Source of the DNA: JBGSMF01 sp964651475
Lineage (GTDB): Bacteria > Chloroflexota > Anaerolineae > Fen-1058
DNA: 44,041 nt
Reading direction: 5' to 3'
NCBI GenBank assembly: GCA_964651475.1
Contig: CAZYXV010000029.1
Location: forward strand, 1-44,041
Of the stretch, positions 32,368 to 42,699 are shown piece by piece. Position 1 is the stretch's first letter, and the number at the start of each line of letters is the position of its first letter. Below the pieces are notes generated by a model that saw only the letters and a program-made list of their open reading frames with translations, did no database searches and had not been told where the DNA came from. A program made the translations under genes and the position numbers.

Positions 32368-32651
32368 CGCGTCAACTCCTTTGCCACAAAACGTTTCCAC
32401 GCGCCCACGCGCGCCGCCATTGCGTGGGCCGATATGAGGGGGGCCGCCACGGTCGCGCTGGCTCGCTCGACTTGCATGTGAACGATTGCCACAATGGAAC
32501 GCACCCGCGCAAACAAGCGCCGCACCACTGCGTGCAGTCTGTACATCCCATAGGCCATGCCGCCCACAATGGCCAATGGCACCAGCGACAATAGCAGCGC
32601 CTGTACAATCAAAAAGATTAACGAAATATCGCGCCACACTTGAATACCCAT
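32364..32651 (-). CDS. small membrane protein of unknown function
   Basis: 95 residues starting MGIQVWRDISLIFLIVQALL. One long hydrophobic segment (about 8-35) is followed by basic, amphipathic helices (YRLHAVVRRLFARVRSIVA, and AARVGAWKRFVAKELTR at the end). This resembles the small membrane-anchored proteins seen with YtxH-like partners. AGGAGG lies five bases before the ATG. It is the first gene of the operon that continues into the KdpD/KdpE/KimA-like genes. No catalytic motif is visible. Confidence 0.78.
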   Translation of the reverse strand: MGIQVWRDISLIFLIVQALLLSLVPLAIVGGMAYGMYRLHAVVRRLFARVRSIVAIVHMQVERASATVAAPLISAHAMAARVGAWKRFVAKELTR

Positions 32652-32672
32652 TCCAACCTCCTGCAATGCATC

Positions 32673-32701
32673 ATTTTAGCACACAGGGCGCAAAAGTAAA
32701 A
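32673..32701 (-). promoter_or_regulatory. probable promoter of the KdpD-like operon
   Basis: The minus strand has TGCTAAAAT (-10 at 32673-32678, with extended TG) and a weak -35 TTTTAC (32696-32701) at 17-base spacing, 22 bases upstream of the first start codon. Confidence 0.5.
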
Positions 32702-32706
32702 GGGTC

Positions 32707-32735
32707 TTGACAAAACTTTTAAGCCATGATATTAT
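32707..32735 (+). promoter_or_regulatory. sigma-70-type promoter of arsR
   Basis: TTGACA (32707-32712), 17-base spacer and TATTAT (32730-32735). The putative ArsR operator starts inside the -10 box, so binding would block RNA polymerase. Confidence 0.85.
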
Positions 32736-32762
32736 ATAGACGTATTCAAATTTATCTATTCG
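32733..32762. promoter_or_regulatory. putative ArsR operator upstream of arsR
   Basis: The box reads TATATAGA, three bases, ATTCAAAT, then AT at fixed spacing and a final CG. The same pattern with the same spacing recurs at 33093-33122 before arsM, with 22 of 30 positions alike. ATTCAAAT half-sites are typical of ArsR/SmtB operators. Confidence 0.7.
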
Positions 32763-32781
32763 TTTACGGCACAGGTGTATT

Positions 32782-33075
32782 GTGGCGATTGATTGTGTCG
32801 AGTTTTGCAAGGCGTTGGCAGATGAAACCAGGCAGCAAATTTTAGAAATGCTGCTGGAACAAGAACTGTGTGTCGGCGACATTGTGGAAGCCTTTAACAT
32901 GTCCCAACCCACCATCTCTCATCATCTGAATATCCTCAAACAGTTCAACCTGGTCACCAGCCGCAAAGAAGGCAAGCTGGTGTATTATGCCACCAATCGC
33001 GACAAAGTCGTGGCGTGTTGTGGGCAGCTCATTGCCAAATTTGATGCGCAGGATGTTTGCGGGCCAAGCGCCTGA
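32782..33075 (+). CDS. arsR: ArsR-family metalloid-sensing repressor
   Basis: 97-residue winged-helix repressor. The recognition region reads ELCVGDIVEAFNMSQPTISH HLNIL, with the wing KEGKLVYYA. The family As(III) site ELCVCD is changed here: it has only Cys30. Other cysteines (Cys5, Cys9, the pair Cys79-Cys80, and Cys93) could supply the thiolate ligands. A C-terminal Cys pair is known as the arsenite site in Acidithiobacillus ArsR. Start codon is GTG with a weak ribosome site. It precedes arsM by 60 bases and is expected to repress both genes until arsenite binds. Confidence 0.9.
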   Translation: MAIDCVEFCKALADETRQQILEMLLEQELCVGDIVEAFNMSQPTISHHLNILKQFNLVTSRKEGKLVYYATNRDKVVACCGQLIAKFDAQDVCGPSA

Positions 33076-33092
33076 ATGTTTTTTTAACCGGA

Positions 33093-33122
33093 TATATAGA
33101 TACATTCAAATACATACATACG
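33093..33122. promoter_or_regulatory. putative ArsR operator upstream of arsM
   Basis: Second copy of the TATATAGA-n3-ATTCAAAT pattern seen before arsR, placed 13 bases ahead of the arsM start codon and just before GAGGAGA. No convincing -35/-10 pair was found here, so it may act as a second binding site or as a roadblock for the arsR transcript. Confidence 0.65.
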
Positions 33123-33135
33123 AGGAGAGATTCCC

Positions 33136-34056
33136 ATGACCGATATAGTGACTGATGACAAGATCAAGACCGCTGTGCGCCAGACTTATGGTGACATTGC
33201 CCGCCGCTTCACAAAAGCCGAGCCAGCCCGATCAAGTTGCTGCGGCCCATCCCAGGCGACCACCCAAGCGAGCCGGTCAGATTGCTGCGCCCCTTCCACA
33301 GCCGCCCAAGAAAGCACAGGCACTGCGGCCAGGCTTTATGCAACCGAGGAAATCGCCGGCCTGCCAGACAGTGTGACCGATGTTTCGCTGGGATGCGGCA
33401 ACCCTACCGCCATCGCCGAACTCGGTCCAGGCGAGGTGGTGCTCGATCTCGGCTCGGGCGGGGGAATTGACTGCTTCCTGGCCGCCAAAAAAGTTGGGCC
33501 GACGGGAAGAGTGATTGGGTTAGACATGACGCCAGACATGATCAAACTGGCCCAACGCAACGCCAAAAAGATTGGCGCGGCAAACGTCGAATTTCGCTAC
33601 GGCGAAATGGAAGACATCCCCCTACCCGACGAGTCGGTAGACGTCATTATCTCCAATTGCGTCGTCAATCTTTCACCAGACAAAGACGCCGTTTTCGGCG
33701 AGGCTTTCCGTGTACTGCGGCCCGGCGGACGGATGAGCGTCTCGGATATTGTAGTGGACGGAGACCTTCCGCCATCCATCCGCAGCCGGCTGGATGCGTG
33801 GGCCGGCTGCATCGCGGGCGCTCTCGATGAAACAGCCTATCTGGACAAGATCCGCGCGGCGGGATTTATGGACGTGCACGTTGTGTCTCGCGACCACGTC
33901 AGCATAGATCAGGTCGCTGAAGAGGAAGCGCAAATAATCATGGTCGGCCCCGAGGGAGAAGCGGCGCGCGCGCAATTGGCCCAAGCCGGCATTTCGGCCC
34001 GGGATCTCGCTCAAAAGGTCGCCAGCATCAAGATCACGGCGCACAAGCCGGCGTAA
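33136..34056 (+). CDS. arsM: arsenite S-adenosylmethionine methyltransferase
   Basis: Methylates As(III) using S-adenosylmethionine, giving methylated arsenicals. 306 residues. The SAM-binding motif is VVLDLGSGGGIDCFLAA (101-117). Cysteines fitting the As(III) site are Cys87 (SLGCGNP), Cys175 (SNCVVNLSPDK) and Cys225 (WAGCIAGAL). Two further Cys pairs lie in the N-terminal part (SSCCGPS, 35-36, and SDCCAPS, 50-51), in a spacer that is an expansion relative to the algal enzyme. GAGGAGA precedes the ATG. It lies between arsR and a flavin reductase gene; the three form one arsenic response operon. Confidence 0.95.
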   Translation: MTDIVTDDKIKTAVRQTYGDIARRFTKAEPARSSCCGPSQATTQASRSDCCAPSTAAQESTGTAARLYATEEIAGLPDSVTDVSLGCGNPTAIAELGPGEVVLDLGSGGGIDCFLAAKKVGPTGRVIGLDMTPDMIKLAQRNAKKIGAANVEFRYGEMEDIPLPDESVDVIISNCVVNLSPDKDAVFGEAFRVLRPGGRMSVSDIVVDGDLPPSIRSRLDAWAGCIAGALDETAYLDKIRAAGFMDVHVVSRDHVSIDQVAEEEAQIIMVGPEGEAARAQLAQAGISARDLAQKVASIKITAHKPA

Positions 34057-34089
34057 AAAAGAGTTAGATCAAGAGCAAGGAGACATTCA

Positions 34090-34616
34090 ATGACGCGTGA
34101 AATGATTTCAGTTGACCAATTCGTTGCCAGGATACATCATCTCTGGGACAAGCAGTGGTTCCTGTTGACGAGCGGCGATTTCGCCGGCGGCCACTATAAT
34201 ACCATGACGGTGGCCTGGGGCAGCATCGGAATGATGTGGAGCAAGCCCTTTGTACAGGTAGTAGTGCGGCCCACGCGCTACACCTACGAGTTTATGGAGC
34301 AGTACAGCACGTTCACGCTCTGTGCATTTCCCCACAAGCGCCGCAATGCGCTGAGTTTGCTGGGATCCAAATCCGGGCGCGATGGGGACAAGATTGCCCA
34401 GGCCGGCCTGACGCCCATCGCCTCCACGCAGGTCGCCGCGCCCGGCTTTGCGGAGGCCGAGTTAATCATCGAATGTCAAAAGATCTATTGGGACGACTTG
34501 GACCCGGCTCACTTTATTGATCCCTCCATCGAGGCAAACTATTCCCAGCAGGACTATCATCGAATTTACTTTGGCCAGGTTGTGGCCATTTGTGCGGAAA
34601 GCCAGTACAAGCGCGG

Positions 34617-34620
<4 letters not shown>
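34090..34620 (+). CDS. flavin reductase-like domain protein
   Basis: 176 residues matching the FMN-binding split-barrel flavin reductase family (RutF/DIM6-like). Visible parts are FLLTSGDFAGGHYNTMTVAWG, PFVQVVVRPTRYTYEFMEQY, STFTLCAFPHKRRNALSLLGSKSGRDGDK and AELIIECQKIYWDDLDPAHF. Such proteins use NAD(P)H to reduce FMN. A strong AAGGAG precedes the ATG and the gap to arsM is 33 bases, so it belongs to the arsenic operon. A part in arsenic redox chemistry is plausible but not proven. Its stop codon shares TTAA with the convergent DUF255 gene. Confidence 0.88.
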
Positions 34621-36623
<2,003 letters not shown>

Positions 36624-36670
36624 CAAATCCCTCAGATTCACATCTTGAATAGCAACGAGCGATTTATCAT

Positions 36671-39600
36671 CTACGGCTGGACGTAGTAAAAACTGGCCAC
36701 GCCATTCTTTTCCCCGCTCACAATCATATACAGGCCGCCGGCAGCGTCGGTAAAGTAGGCCAGCGGCGTCCCCGTATACCCGCGTGCTGACAGGTAATCG
36801 GCGATGGTTTGCGCCGCGCCAAGCACGCCGTTCGTCTCCGTGCGCATCTTGAGCACATAGTTGTCACTGTAAACGTAGCGAATTAACGGCGTGTCCGTCG
36901 CTGCACCCACGTAGGACGGAGATGCCCGCTCGGAGGTGTTCTCCGCCACGCTCAGCGGCTCCGACCACGCGCCGTCTTTCCAGATGTAGCGGTAGGCGCG
37001 AGAGTGACCCGGCCACATAAAATGGCTGGCGGCGAGCACGAAGCTATCATCCCCGCCGGAGTACGCCAGCAGGATGGATTCGTCCCGTTCCGGCGTCGGG
37101 TAGGCGGCGTGCGTGGCCTGGCGCAGAGGGAAGCTCCCCGGTTCCGTCCCATAAGCCGTGCGCGCGACGGGGAGAGCCTCTTTCTCTCCCATGCCCATTT
37201 CACGGGACGACTGTTCCCACCGCTGGAACCACGCCAGCATCGCCTGCCCATCAGGCGCGGCGGCGAGCGTGGCGGCCCAGGTGTCCTCGTCGTTGATTTT
37301 GCGCAGCGGCGCGCTCCACGCCCCGCCCTCCCAGGCAGCGTGCCAGGTGCGGCGACGCGCGGTGTACGTGGCGTAGGCGATCTTGACGAAATAGACTTCG
37401 TCCCAAGTCAGATAGGCGGCGCCCGTCTCCTCGGCCACGGCGAGACTCGGCCAGGCGACGCCGCCGGAGGGCAAATTAAGACCCGGCAGGTAGTAGGTTC
37501 GGCGCGGCGCGACGACGGTAGGCGCGGAGACGACGCCGTTGGCGACGGTGTGGTGGATGATGCCGTCGTCGTTGGCGTAGACCAGATGCACATGCCCGTG
37601 GACGTTGTCCACGGCGATGCGCGGCTCGCGCCCGCCCCAATAGCTGAGGATCTGGTAGGGCGTCCAGTTCACGCCGTCGCTCGAATTGCTGTAGAAGACA
37701 TAGGTGTTGAAGGCGTCGTTGAGCTTTCCCGTCCACAGCGCGTGGACGCGCCCATTGGTCTCCACCGCCAGCGCCGTCTCGCCGATGGCTTCCGGATAGC
37801 CGCCGATGTTGCCCGCGACCAACGGTTCCATCGTCGGCGCAGTGCCTAGCGACCCGGCGCACAAGTCGGTCAATCCCTGCGGGCAGATGCGCATACTCAC
37901 GTCGTCCACGTAAGCGCCTTCGGGACGCGAATCGCCTTCGTCTGCCTCAAAGGTGATGGCCACGCACACGCGCGGCTGACCCAGCACGTTGCCGAGGGTA
38001 GGCACGTTGCTCAGGTCGAGCGTCAGGTCTTCCCACCCATTCGTCGCGCCGGTACGACAGACGCCGTGATACTCGCTCTTGAGGCCAGTATCGCAATCCC
38101 CCGATTCCAGCACGGCGACTTTGAGGCAGAGTTCGTCGTCAGGCGCCAAGTTGGTCCACACCTTGGCGCTGTATTCGCCTTTGGCCACGTATTCGAGGTC
38201 AATAGGCATCGTCTGGTTCAACATCGTCTCCATTGAGTAGGCGTCGGGATAGGGCGCGCCGCAGGGCAGCAAGTCGCCGTCATCGCCACCGCCGTAAGCC
38301 CACACACTCTTTTGACCGGCGTAGACGCGGCAATCGCTCATATCCCAGAGGTAAATGCCGTACTCGACTCCCGGCGGCAGCGGGCCTCGATGCGATGTGC
38401 CTCCGCTGCGGTGCCAGCCTATGGTTTCGTATTCGAAAGGATCGGTGAACTCGGTGATCCACGCATCGCGGCGGACGGCGCTGCCGTAGCTGCGCAACAC
38501 CACCGGCAAATAGATCGTGTGCGGCCAGCCGACCGTGGCTGCGAACGTATCTTGCACTGTGTGGACGCCGTCACTGGCGCGGATGGTGACGAGTGTGCGA
38601 CCTTGCCAGTATGCTTCAGGTGTGAGATAGACTGCGCCCGATGACTGCAAAGCCACGTCCATTTTAGGACTGGTGTTGAGCATCACCGTGTAGCTCAGTT
38701 GATCACTCGTCCGCGTGATGTGCTGCGCGTAATCGCGGACGTTGAAGGCAGTGAGGCTTGTCGTGCCTGGGATAAGCACCACGTCGGGCAGGCCGCTGAA
38801 GCGCAGCGGGGCCGAGAAGCGGTCGGCGGGATAGGCGAAGGTGCGGTAGGCGTCGCGTTGTGATGCGGTCGGCGGAACTTGAGCAGCGCTGTTGATGTGC
38901 GTCAGCGTGAGGTCGGTGAGGGTGTACGGGCCGTCCGCGTTATGCCCGCCAATGGCCGCGCCGTCGAAGGCCAGGTCGAGAAAGTGCGCGCCGGTGGTCA
39001 GCGTGCGGGTCGTGAAGGCCCAGGTGATCTCGCCGCCACCGGTGTCTGCACCGGCCGCGTCTACCAGAGAGCCGCGCAGCGCGTAACTACCGGTCGCCGT
39101 GACCTGCACGCCCACGCGGATGACGAGTTGCTCGTACAGGCCGTCGCCGTTTGTGTCATTACCCCAGTCCGCGTAACTGCCGGCGAGGGCGAGCGCGCCG
39201 CCGGGTGCGTCGCCAGTGGTGAAGGCCCAGATGGTGGGATCGAAGGTGGCGTTGCCAAGCGTGTCCGAGATCCCGGCGGTGAGGGTGACGACGTAGCTGG
39301 TGTACGGCGCGAGAAGCGCGTCCGGGGTGAAGGTTGCCGTCTGCGCGGCAGCATCGTAAGCCACATTTCCGGCGATCGGCGCGCCGCGCATTTCCGCCAC
39401 GCGGAAGGTCGCCGTCGTAAGTGTGGCGGCGTCCAGGGGGCGATCCCACGCCACGGCGACGACGGCGTTAAGCGGGACATCCAGCGCGCCGTGCGATGGC
39501 GAGAGCAGGCGCGCGCGCGGCGGGGAGACATCCATCTCGGTGGTAAAGCTCCAGATTGTGTCTTCCACTAGTAGAGTTCCACCCAGCGCGTGGATCGCGG

Positions 39601-42600
39601 CGCTGACGTGCGCGGTGTACGTCGTACTGTAAGCCAGCCGGGTCTGCGGGATGAAGGTGGCTTCGCGGCTCGCGGCGTCGTAGCGGATGAGGCCGCGCGC
39701 CGTCCCATACGGCCCGCCGGAGAGGGTGAAGGTGGCGCTGTTGATGGTCGTCGGGTCCATGGCTGCGCGGAATCCGGCGTACAGCGGTTGGTCCACGTTG
39801 ACGTTTGTCGCATCCGGCGCGGGGGAGACGTAATCCACGCCCACGGGATTGGCGATGGTGAACGGCCCGGCGGTGGCGCTGGCGGTGTTCAGGCCGTCGG
39901 TGGCGAGCACGCGGACGAGCGCCTGCGTGGTGTTGAGCATACTGGCGGTCTCGAGGGTAAAGACCGTTCCCGGTAAATGGATGGCTTGCGCTTCCCAGGT
40001 CGCGCCATTGTCGGTGGACACCTGCACAAGATAGTGCCGCGTCTCGCCGGGGTCGCTCTCCCAGGCAATGGGCTGCGGACCGCTCCAGGTGGCGCTCACC
40101 GGCGGGGTGATGGTGATCGTGGGCTGGGTGGCGCTCAATGTCCGTTCAGCCAGGAGCGCGTCGTCGCTGTTGCGGCGAATCTGGATGCGGGCCGTGGTTG
40201 CGGGATAGGGAACTTTGAGCGCGAAAGGCGCGGGGGCGTCCGGCGGGATGTCCCAAGCATTCTGACCCGCGTATTGCAGGGATGTGGCCGTGCTGAACGC
40301 GCGGGTGTAGCCGACGATCTCCTGCCCGGTATTGTCCAGGAAGACGAGGCGGTAGGGGCCGTCCGGCGGCGCTTCGAACTCACCGGATTCGAGCTGGTAC
40401 CAGGGATCGAGCTCCACCTCGCCGGTGGTCGGGGTGATGAGGCCGGTCGCTAACAGCAGCGGGTCGGCCAGCGTGATCTGGTAGAACGCCTGCGAAGCTG
40501 TGGTGAAGCGGTTCAGCAGCGAACGATAGTTGAGCCATTCGATCCACAGCCGCTCCGGCGGGGGCGACTCCACCGGGTCAACGTTCATAAAGCTATTGAT
40601 GAGATTGAGCGTTTTCTGATCGTGCGGTTCCATGAGGGCGGTGCTGATGCGGCGGTCTGTTCTGGCCCGCACGTCGTATCCCGATCCACCCTGGCGCGTG
40701 TCGTGTTCAAAGCCGTACAGGTGCCCGGCTTCGTGGGCGGTGATGTAGCGGAAATGGCTGGAATACGCATTCTGCACCAGCATACTGTACCACGACTGGC
40801 GCGGCGAGGTGAGGCCGATGTCGCCCAGCCAGGCTACCGGCGCATAGCCGACCATGAAATCGCAGCCGGGGGTGGCGGCGCACATGGCGTTCAGTTCCAG
40901 CAGGGCTTTCAAAAGCTGCAAATCGCCAGCCGGCGCGGAACTCCACACGAGCGAGGCTATCGGTGAGTAATAGGGGACGGCGCTGGCTGGCTGCGCCAGC
41001 CACACGTTGGGAACCGGATAGAGGGACTGCACGCCGCTGCGATACCCCAGGGCCGTGCTGTTCAAATTGACCGTGCCTTTCTTGCCGTAATCCGCCCCCA
41101 CCGCCAGCGCGCGCGAGTGGACGGTGAGCCAGCGCGTCTGGACGACGTTGCGCGTCTCCACACCGGCAAACCGCTGCGGTTTGCCGTGACTGTCGCGCAC
41201 GGTGACGGACGCGCGGATCAAGTATGGCCCCACTTCTTCGGGGGTGAAGCCGTAGTAGTTGACGCTATCCTGCGAGGCGAGCCGCGTGGCCTTGTCGTTG
41301 AGGCGGTAACGGCGCGCGGTCTCTTCCGTGTACGCAAAGTGCCAGTCCGTTCCATTGCTGCGCCACGATGCGGTTTCTGGGGGCGAACCTGAAGGCGATG
41401 CCCACGTCATCTGGATGTCCTCCACATCCACGTATTCCCACAAATCCTTGTACCATACATCGGGATAGAAATTGGCGCTGGAGAGGAACACGCGCAGCGC
41501 GGTGGGTTTGCCGACGACGAGGGCTTCATCTTCGAGCACCTGCACCGGTTCCAGCCGCACCTCAAGTTGCGGGAGCGTCCAGAACCACCAATGTTCGCCG
41601 TCCTCCAATGGGCCGCCGCCCAAATCCTGAACCCAGTGCTCGTAATTCTGTGCCGCTGCATCCGTCTTTCCCCAAACATCCACATAGTAGCGAACGCCGT
41701 CCTTGAGCGGCGCATCCGGCACAAAGCCATATTCGACTTCGTTGATCCGGCGCGGTTCCCCAGCGACGTAAACCGGCTGTTCTTTATTGTCGAGGTAGTA
41801 CACCCGGAACGTGTGCTCGTTCACGGTGGCCTCAGAAACGATGGCGGTGAAACTGACGCGAATTTCGGGGAGCGTTGTGGTGGCATCCGGCTGCCCGGCC
41901 ACGTTGCGCGTTTCGTGGGCAGGCCACACATCATCAACGCTCAGTTCGGCATACGCGCGAAGTTGCAGTTTGGTCAGGTTGTAGCAGGTGCAGGCGCAAT
42001 CCGCCAGCCCTGAACAGTGGCAAAAATCCTGCTGCTGGAACCAGAGATTGTTCTCGCCGTCAATCAACTCGGTGTAATCGAAGGAGACTTGCTGTTCTAC
42101 GGGGACGGTATCGGGCCACGTTGGCGTCGTTCCGATTGCGCCGATGATGTTCCACTCGCCGTTGAACGCGCTGCCATCCCCTGTCCAGGGACCAGGCTTG
42201 CCGTTGAGCGCCACGGCCCAGGTGGGGTCGGTGTAGAGCGGGGCGCCTGCCGCGTCAACGACGTAGATCCTTTCGGCAAACGTCAGGAGCAGGCTCGCAT
42301 CGCTCAAAGCGCTGGGGTCTTGCGCGCCCAGGTTGAAAGGGTAAGCAATGCGGGAATACATCACGCACCACGAGTCGGGATACTCGTAAGTCCAGACAGT
42401 GTAGCCCTCTGCGTCCTTTGTGATGGAAACCGGATCGCCGATGGCAGCAATGGCGTGCGTCGCGACGGCGCCCATCTCAGTAATAGATGGAGATTGCGCG
42501 ACAGCGGGCTGCCCCGTCGCGCCGGGCAACAGCATCAACCCGCCAATAATAACAAGGAGTAGGCCCAGTATTTGCGTTCGTAGTAACGGCTTTAGCCGCG

Positions 42601-42688
42601 CGAGAACCGCTAAAGCGGTTACTACCAACCCAATGCTGGATTTGCTAAAGCTTGCCCAATTCCATGTAGCGGGTTTGTGATGGTTCAT
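36671..42688 (-). CDS. giant secreted metzincin-like zinc protease with Ig-like and propeller-like regions
   Basis: 2005 residues. Signal peptide hydrophobic core at 40-55 ending near AVAQ (62-65), preceded by an unusually long N-region that contains a palindromic repeat. A Cys cluster, CHC...CACTC, lies at 223-235. An Ig-like Big_5-type domain lies around 265-345. The zinc site is HEAGHLYGFEHD (652-663) with a possible Met-turn TALMEPH (683-689), which is a metzincin pattern. Two or more Ig-like domains follow (DATNVNVDQPLYAGF, GALDVPLNAVVAVAW, each ending in WSFTT/WAFTT). A TIYLPVVLRS tag lies near 1390, then a jelly-roll-like part, then propeller-like repeats (VHALWTGKLNDAFN, VHLVYAND). 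Likely extracellular. AGGAG lies seven bases before the ATG. It is second in a two-gene operon. Confidence 0.9.
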   Translation of the reverse strand: MNHHKPATWNWASFSKSSIGLVVTALAVLARLKPLLRTQILGLLLVIIGGLMLLPGATGQPAVAQSPSITEMGAVATHAIAAIGDPVSITKDAEGYTVWTYEYPDSWCVMYSRIAYPFNLGAQDPSALSDASLLLTFAERIYVVDAAGAPLYTDPTWAVALNGKPGPWTGDGSAFNGEWNIIGAIGTTPTWPDTVPVEQQVSFDYTELIDGENNLWFQQQDFCHCSGLADCACTCYNLTKLQLRAYAELSVDDVWPAHETRNVAGQPDATTTLPEIRVSFTAIVSEATVNEHTFRVYYLDNKEQPVYVAGEPRRINEVEYGFVPDAPLKDGVRYYVDVWGKTDAAAQNYEHWVQDLGGGPLEDGEHWWFWTLPQLEVRLEPVQVLEDEALVVGKPTALRVFLSSANFYPDVWYKDLWEYVDVEDIQMTWASPSGSPPETASWRSNGTDWHFAYTEETARRYRLNDKATRLASQDSVNYYGFTPEEVGPYLIRASVTVRDSHGKPQRFAGVETRNVVQTRWLTVHSRALAVGADYGKKGTVNLNSTALGYRSGVQSLYPVPNVWLAQPASAVPYYSPIASLVWSSAPAGDLQLLKALLELNAMCAATPGCDFMVGYAPVAWLGDIGLTSPRQSWYSMLVQNAYSSHFRYITAHEAGHLYGFEHDTRQGGSGYDVRARTDRRISTALMEPHDQKTLNLINSFMNVDPVESPPPERLWIEWLNYRSLLNRFTTASQAFYQITLADPLLLATGLITPTTGEVELDPWYQLESGEFEAPPDGPYRLVFLDNTGQEIVGYTRAFSTATSLQYAGQNAWDIPPDAPAPFALKVPYPATTARIQIRRNSDDALLAERTLSATQPTITITPPVSATWSGPQPIAWESDPGETRHYLVQVSTDNGATWEAQAIHLPGTVFTLETASMLNTTQALVRVLATDGLNTASATAGPFTIANPVGVDYVSPAPDATNVNVDQPLYAGFRAAMDPTTINSATFTLSGGPYGTARGLIRYDAASREATFIPQTRLAYSTTYTAHVSAAIHALGGTLLVEDTIWSFTTEMDVSPPRARLLSPSHGALDVPLNAVVAVAWDRPLDAATLTTATFRVAEMRGAPIAGNVAYDAAAQTATFTPDALLAPYTSYVVTLTAGISDTLGNATFDPTIWAFTTGDAPGGALALAGSYADWGNDTNGDGLYEQLVIRVGVQVTATGSYALRGSLVDAAGADTGGGEITWAFTTRTLTTGAHFLDLAFDGAAIGGHNADGPYTLTDLTLTHINSAAQVPPTASQRDAYRTFAYPADRFSAPLRFSGLPDVVLIPGTTSLTAFNVRDYAQHITRTSDQLSYTVMLNTSPKMDVALQSSGAVYLTPEAYWQGRTLVTIRASDGVHTVQDTFAATVGWPHTIYLPVVLRSYGSAVRRDAWITEFTDPFEYETIGWHRSGGTSHRGPLPPGVEYGIYLWDMSDCRVYAGQKSVWAYGGGDDGDLLPCGAPYPDAYSMETMLNQTMPIDLEYVAKGEYSAKVWTNLAPDDELCLKVAVLESGDCDTGLKSEYHGVCRTGATNGWEDLTLDLSNVPTLGNVLGQPRVCVAITFEADEGDSRPEGAYVDDVSMRICPQGLTDLCAGSLGTAPTMEPLVAGNIGGYPEAIGETALAVETNGRVHALWTGKLNDAFNTYVFYSNSSDGVNWTPYQILSYWGGREPRIAVDNVHGHVHLVYANDDGIIHHTVANGVVSAPTVVAPRRTYYLPGLNLPSGGVAWPSLAVAEETGAAYLTWDEVYFVKIAYATYTARRRTWHAAWEGGAWSAPLRKINDEDTWAATLAAAPDGQAMLAWFQRWEQSSREMGMGEKEALPVARTAYGTEPGSFPLRQATHAAYPTPERDESILLAYSGGDDSFVLAASHFMWPGHSRAYRYIWKDGAWSEPLSVAENTSERASPSYVGAATDTPLIRYVYSDNYVLKMRTETNGVLGAAQTIADYLSARGYTGTPLAYFTDAAGGLYMIVSGEKNGVASFYYVQP
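42580..42625. repeat. palindromic repeat inside the signal-peptide coding region
   Basis: GTAGTAACGGCTTTAGCCG (42580-42598) and CGCTAAAGCGGTTACTAC (42608-42625) form an imperfect inverted repeat. It lies fully within the coding sequence of the giant protease, in frame, and codes for residues 22-37 (VVTALAVLARLKPLLR). It looks like a dispersed intergenic palindrome that has entered a reading frame. Confidence 0.88.
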
Positions 42689-42699
42689 TCTAACGCTCC

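Noticed and set aside
32110..32637. A single 175-codon gene over this span
   Set aside because: Its first 90 codons are a shadow of the other small membrane protein gene; the real start is the ATG at 32367 overlapping that gene's stop.
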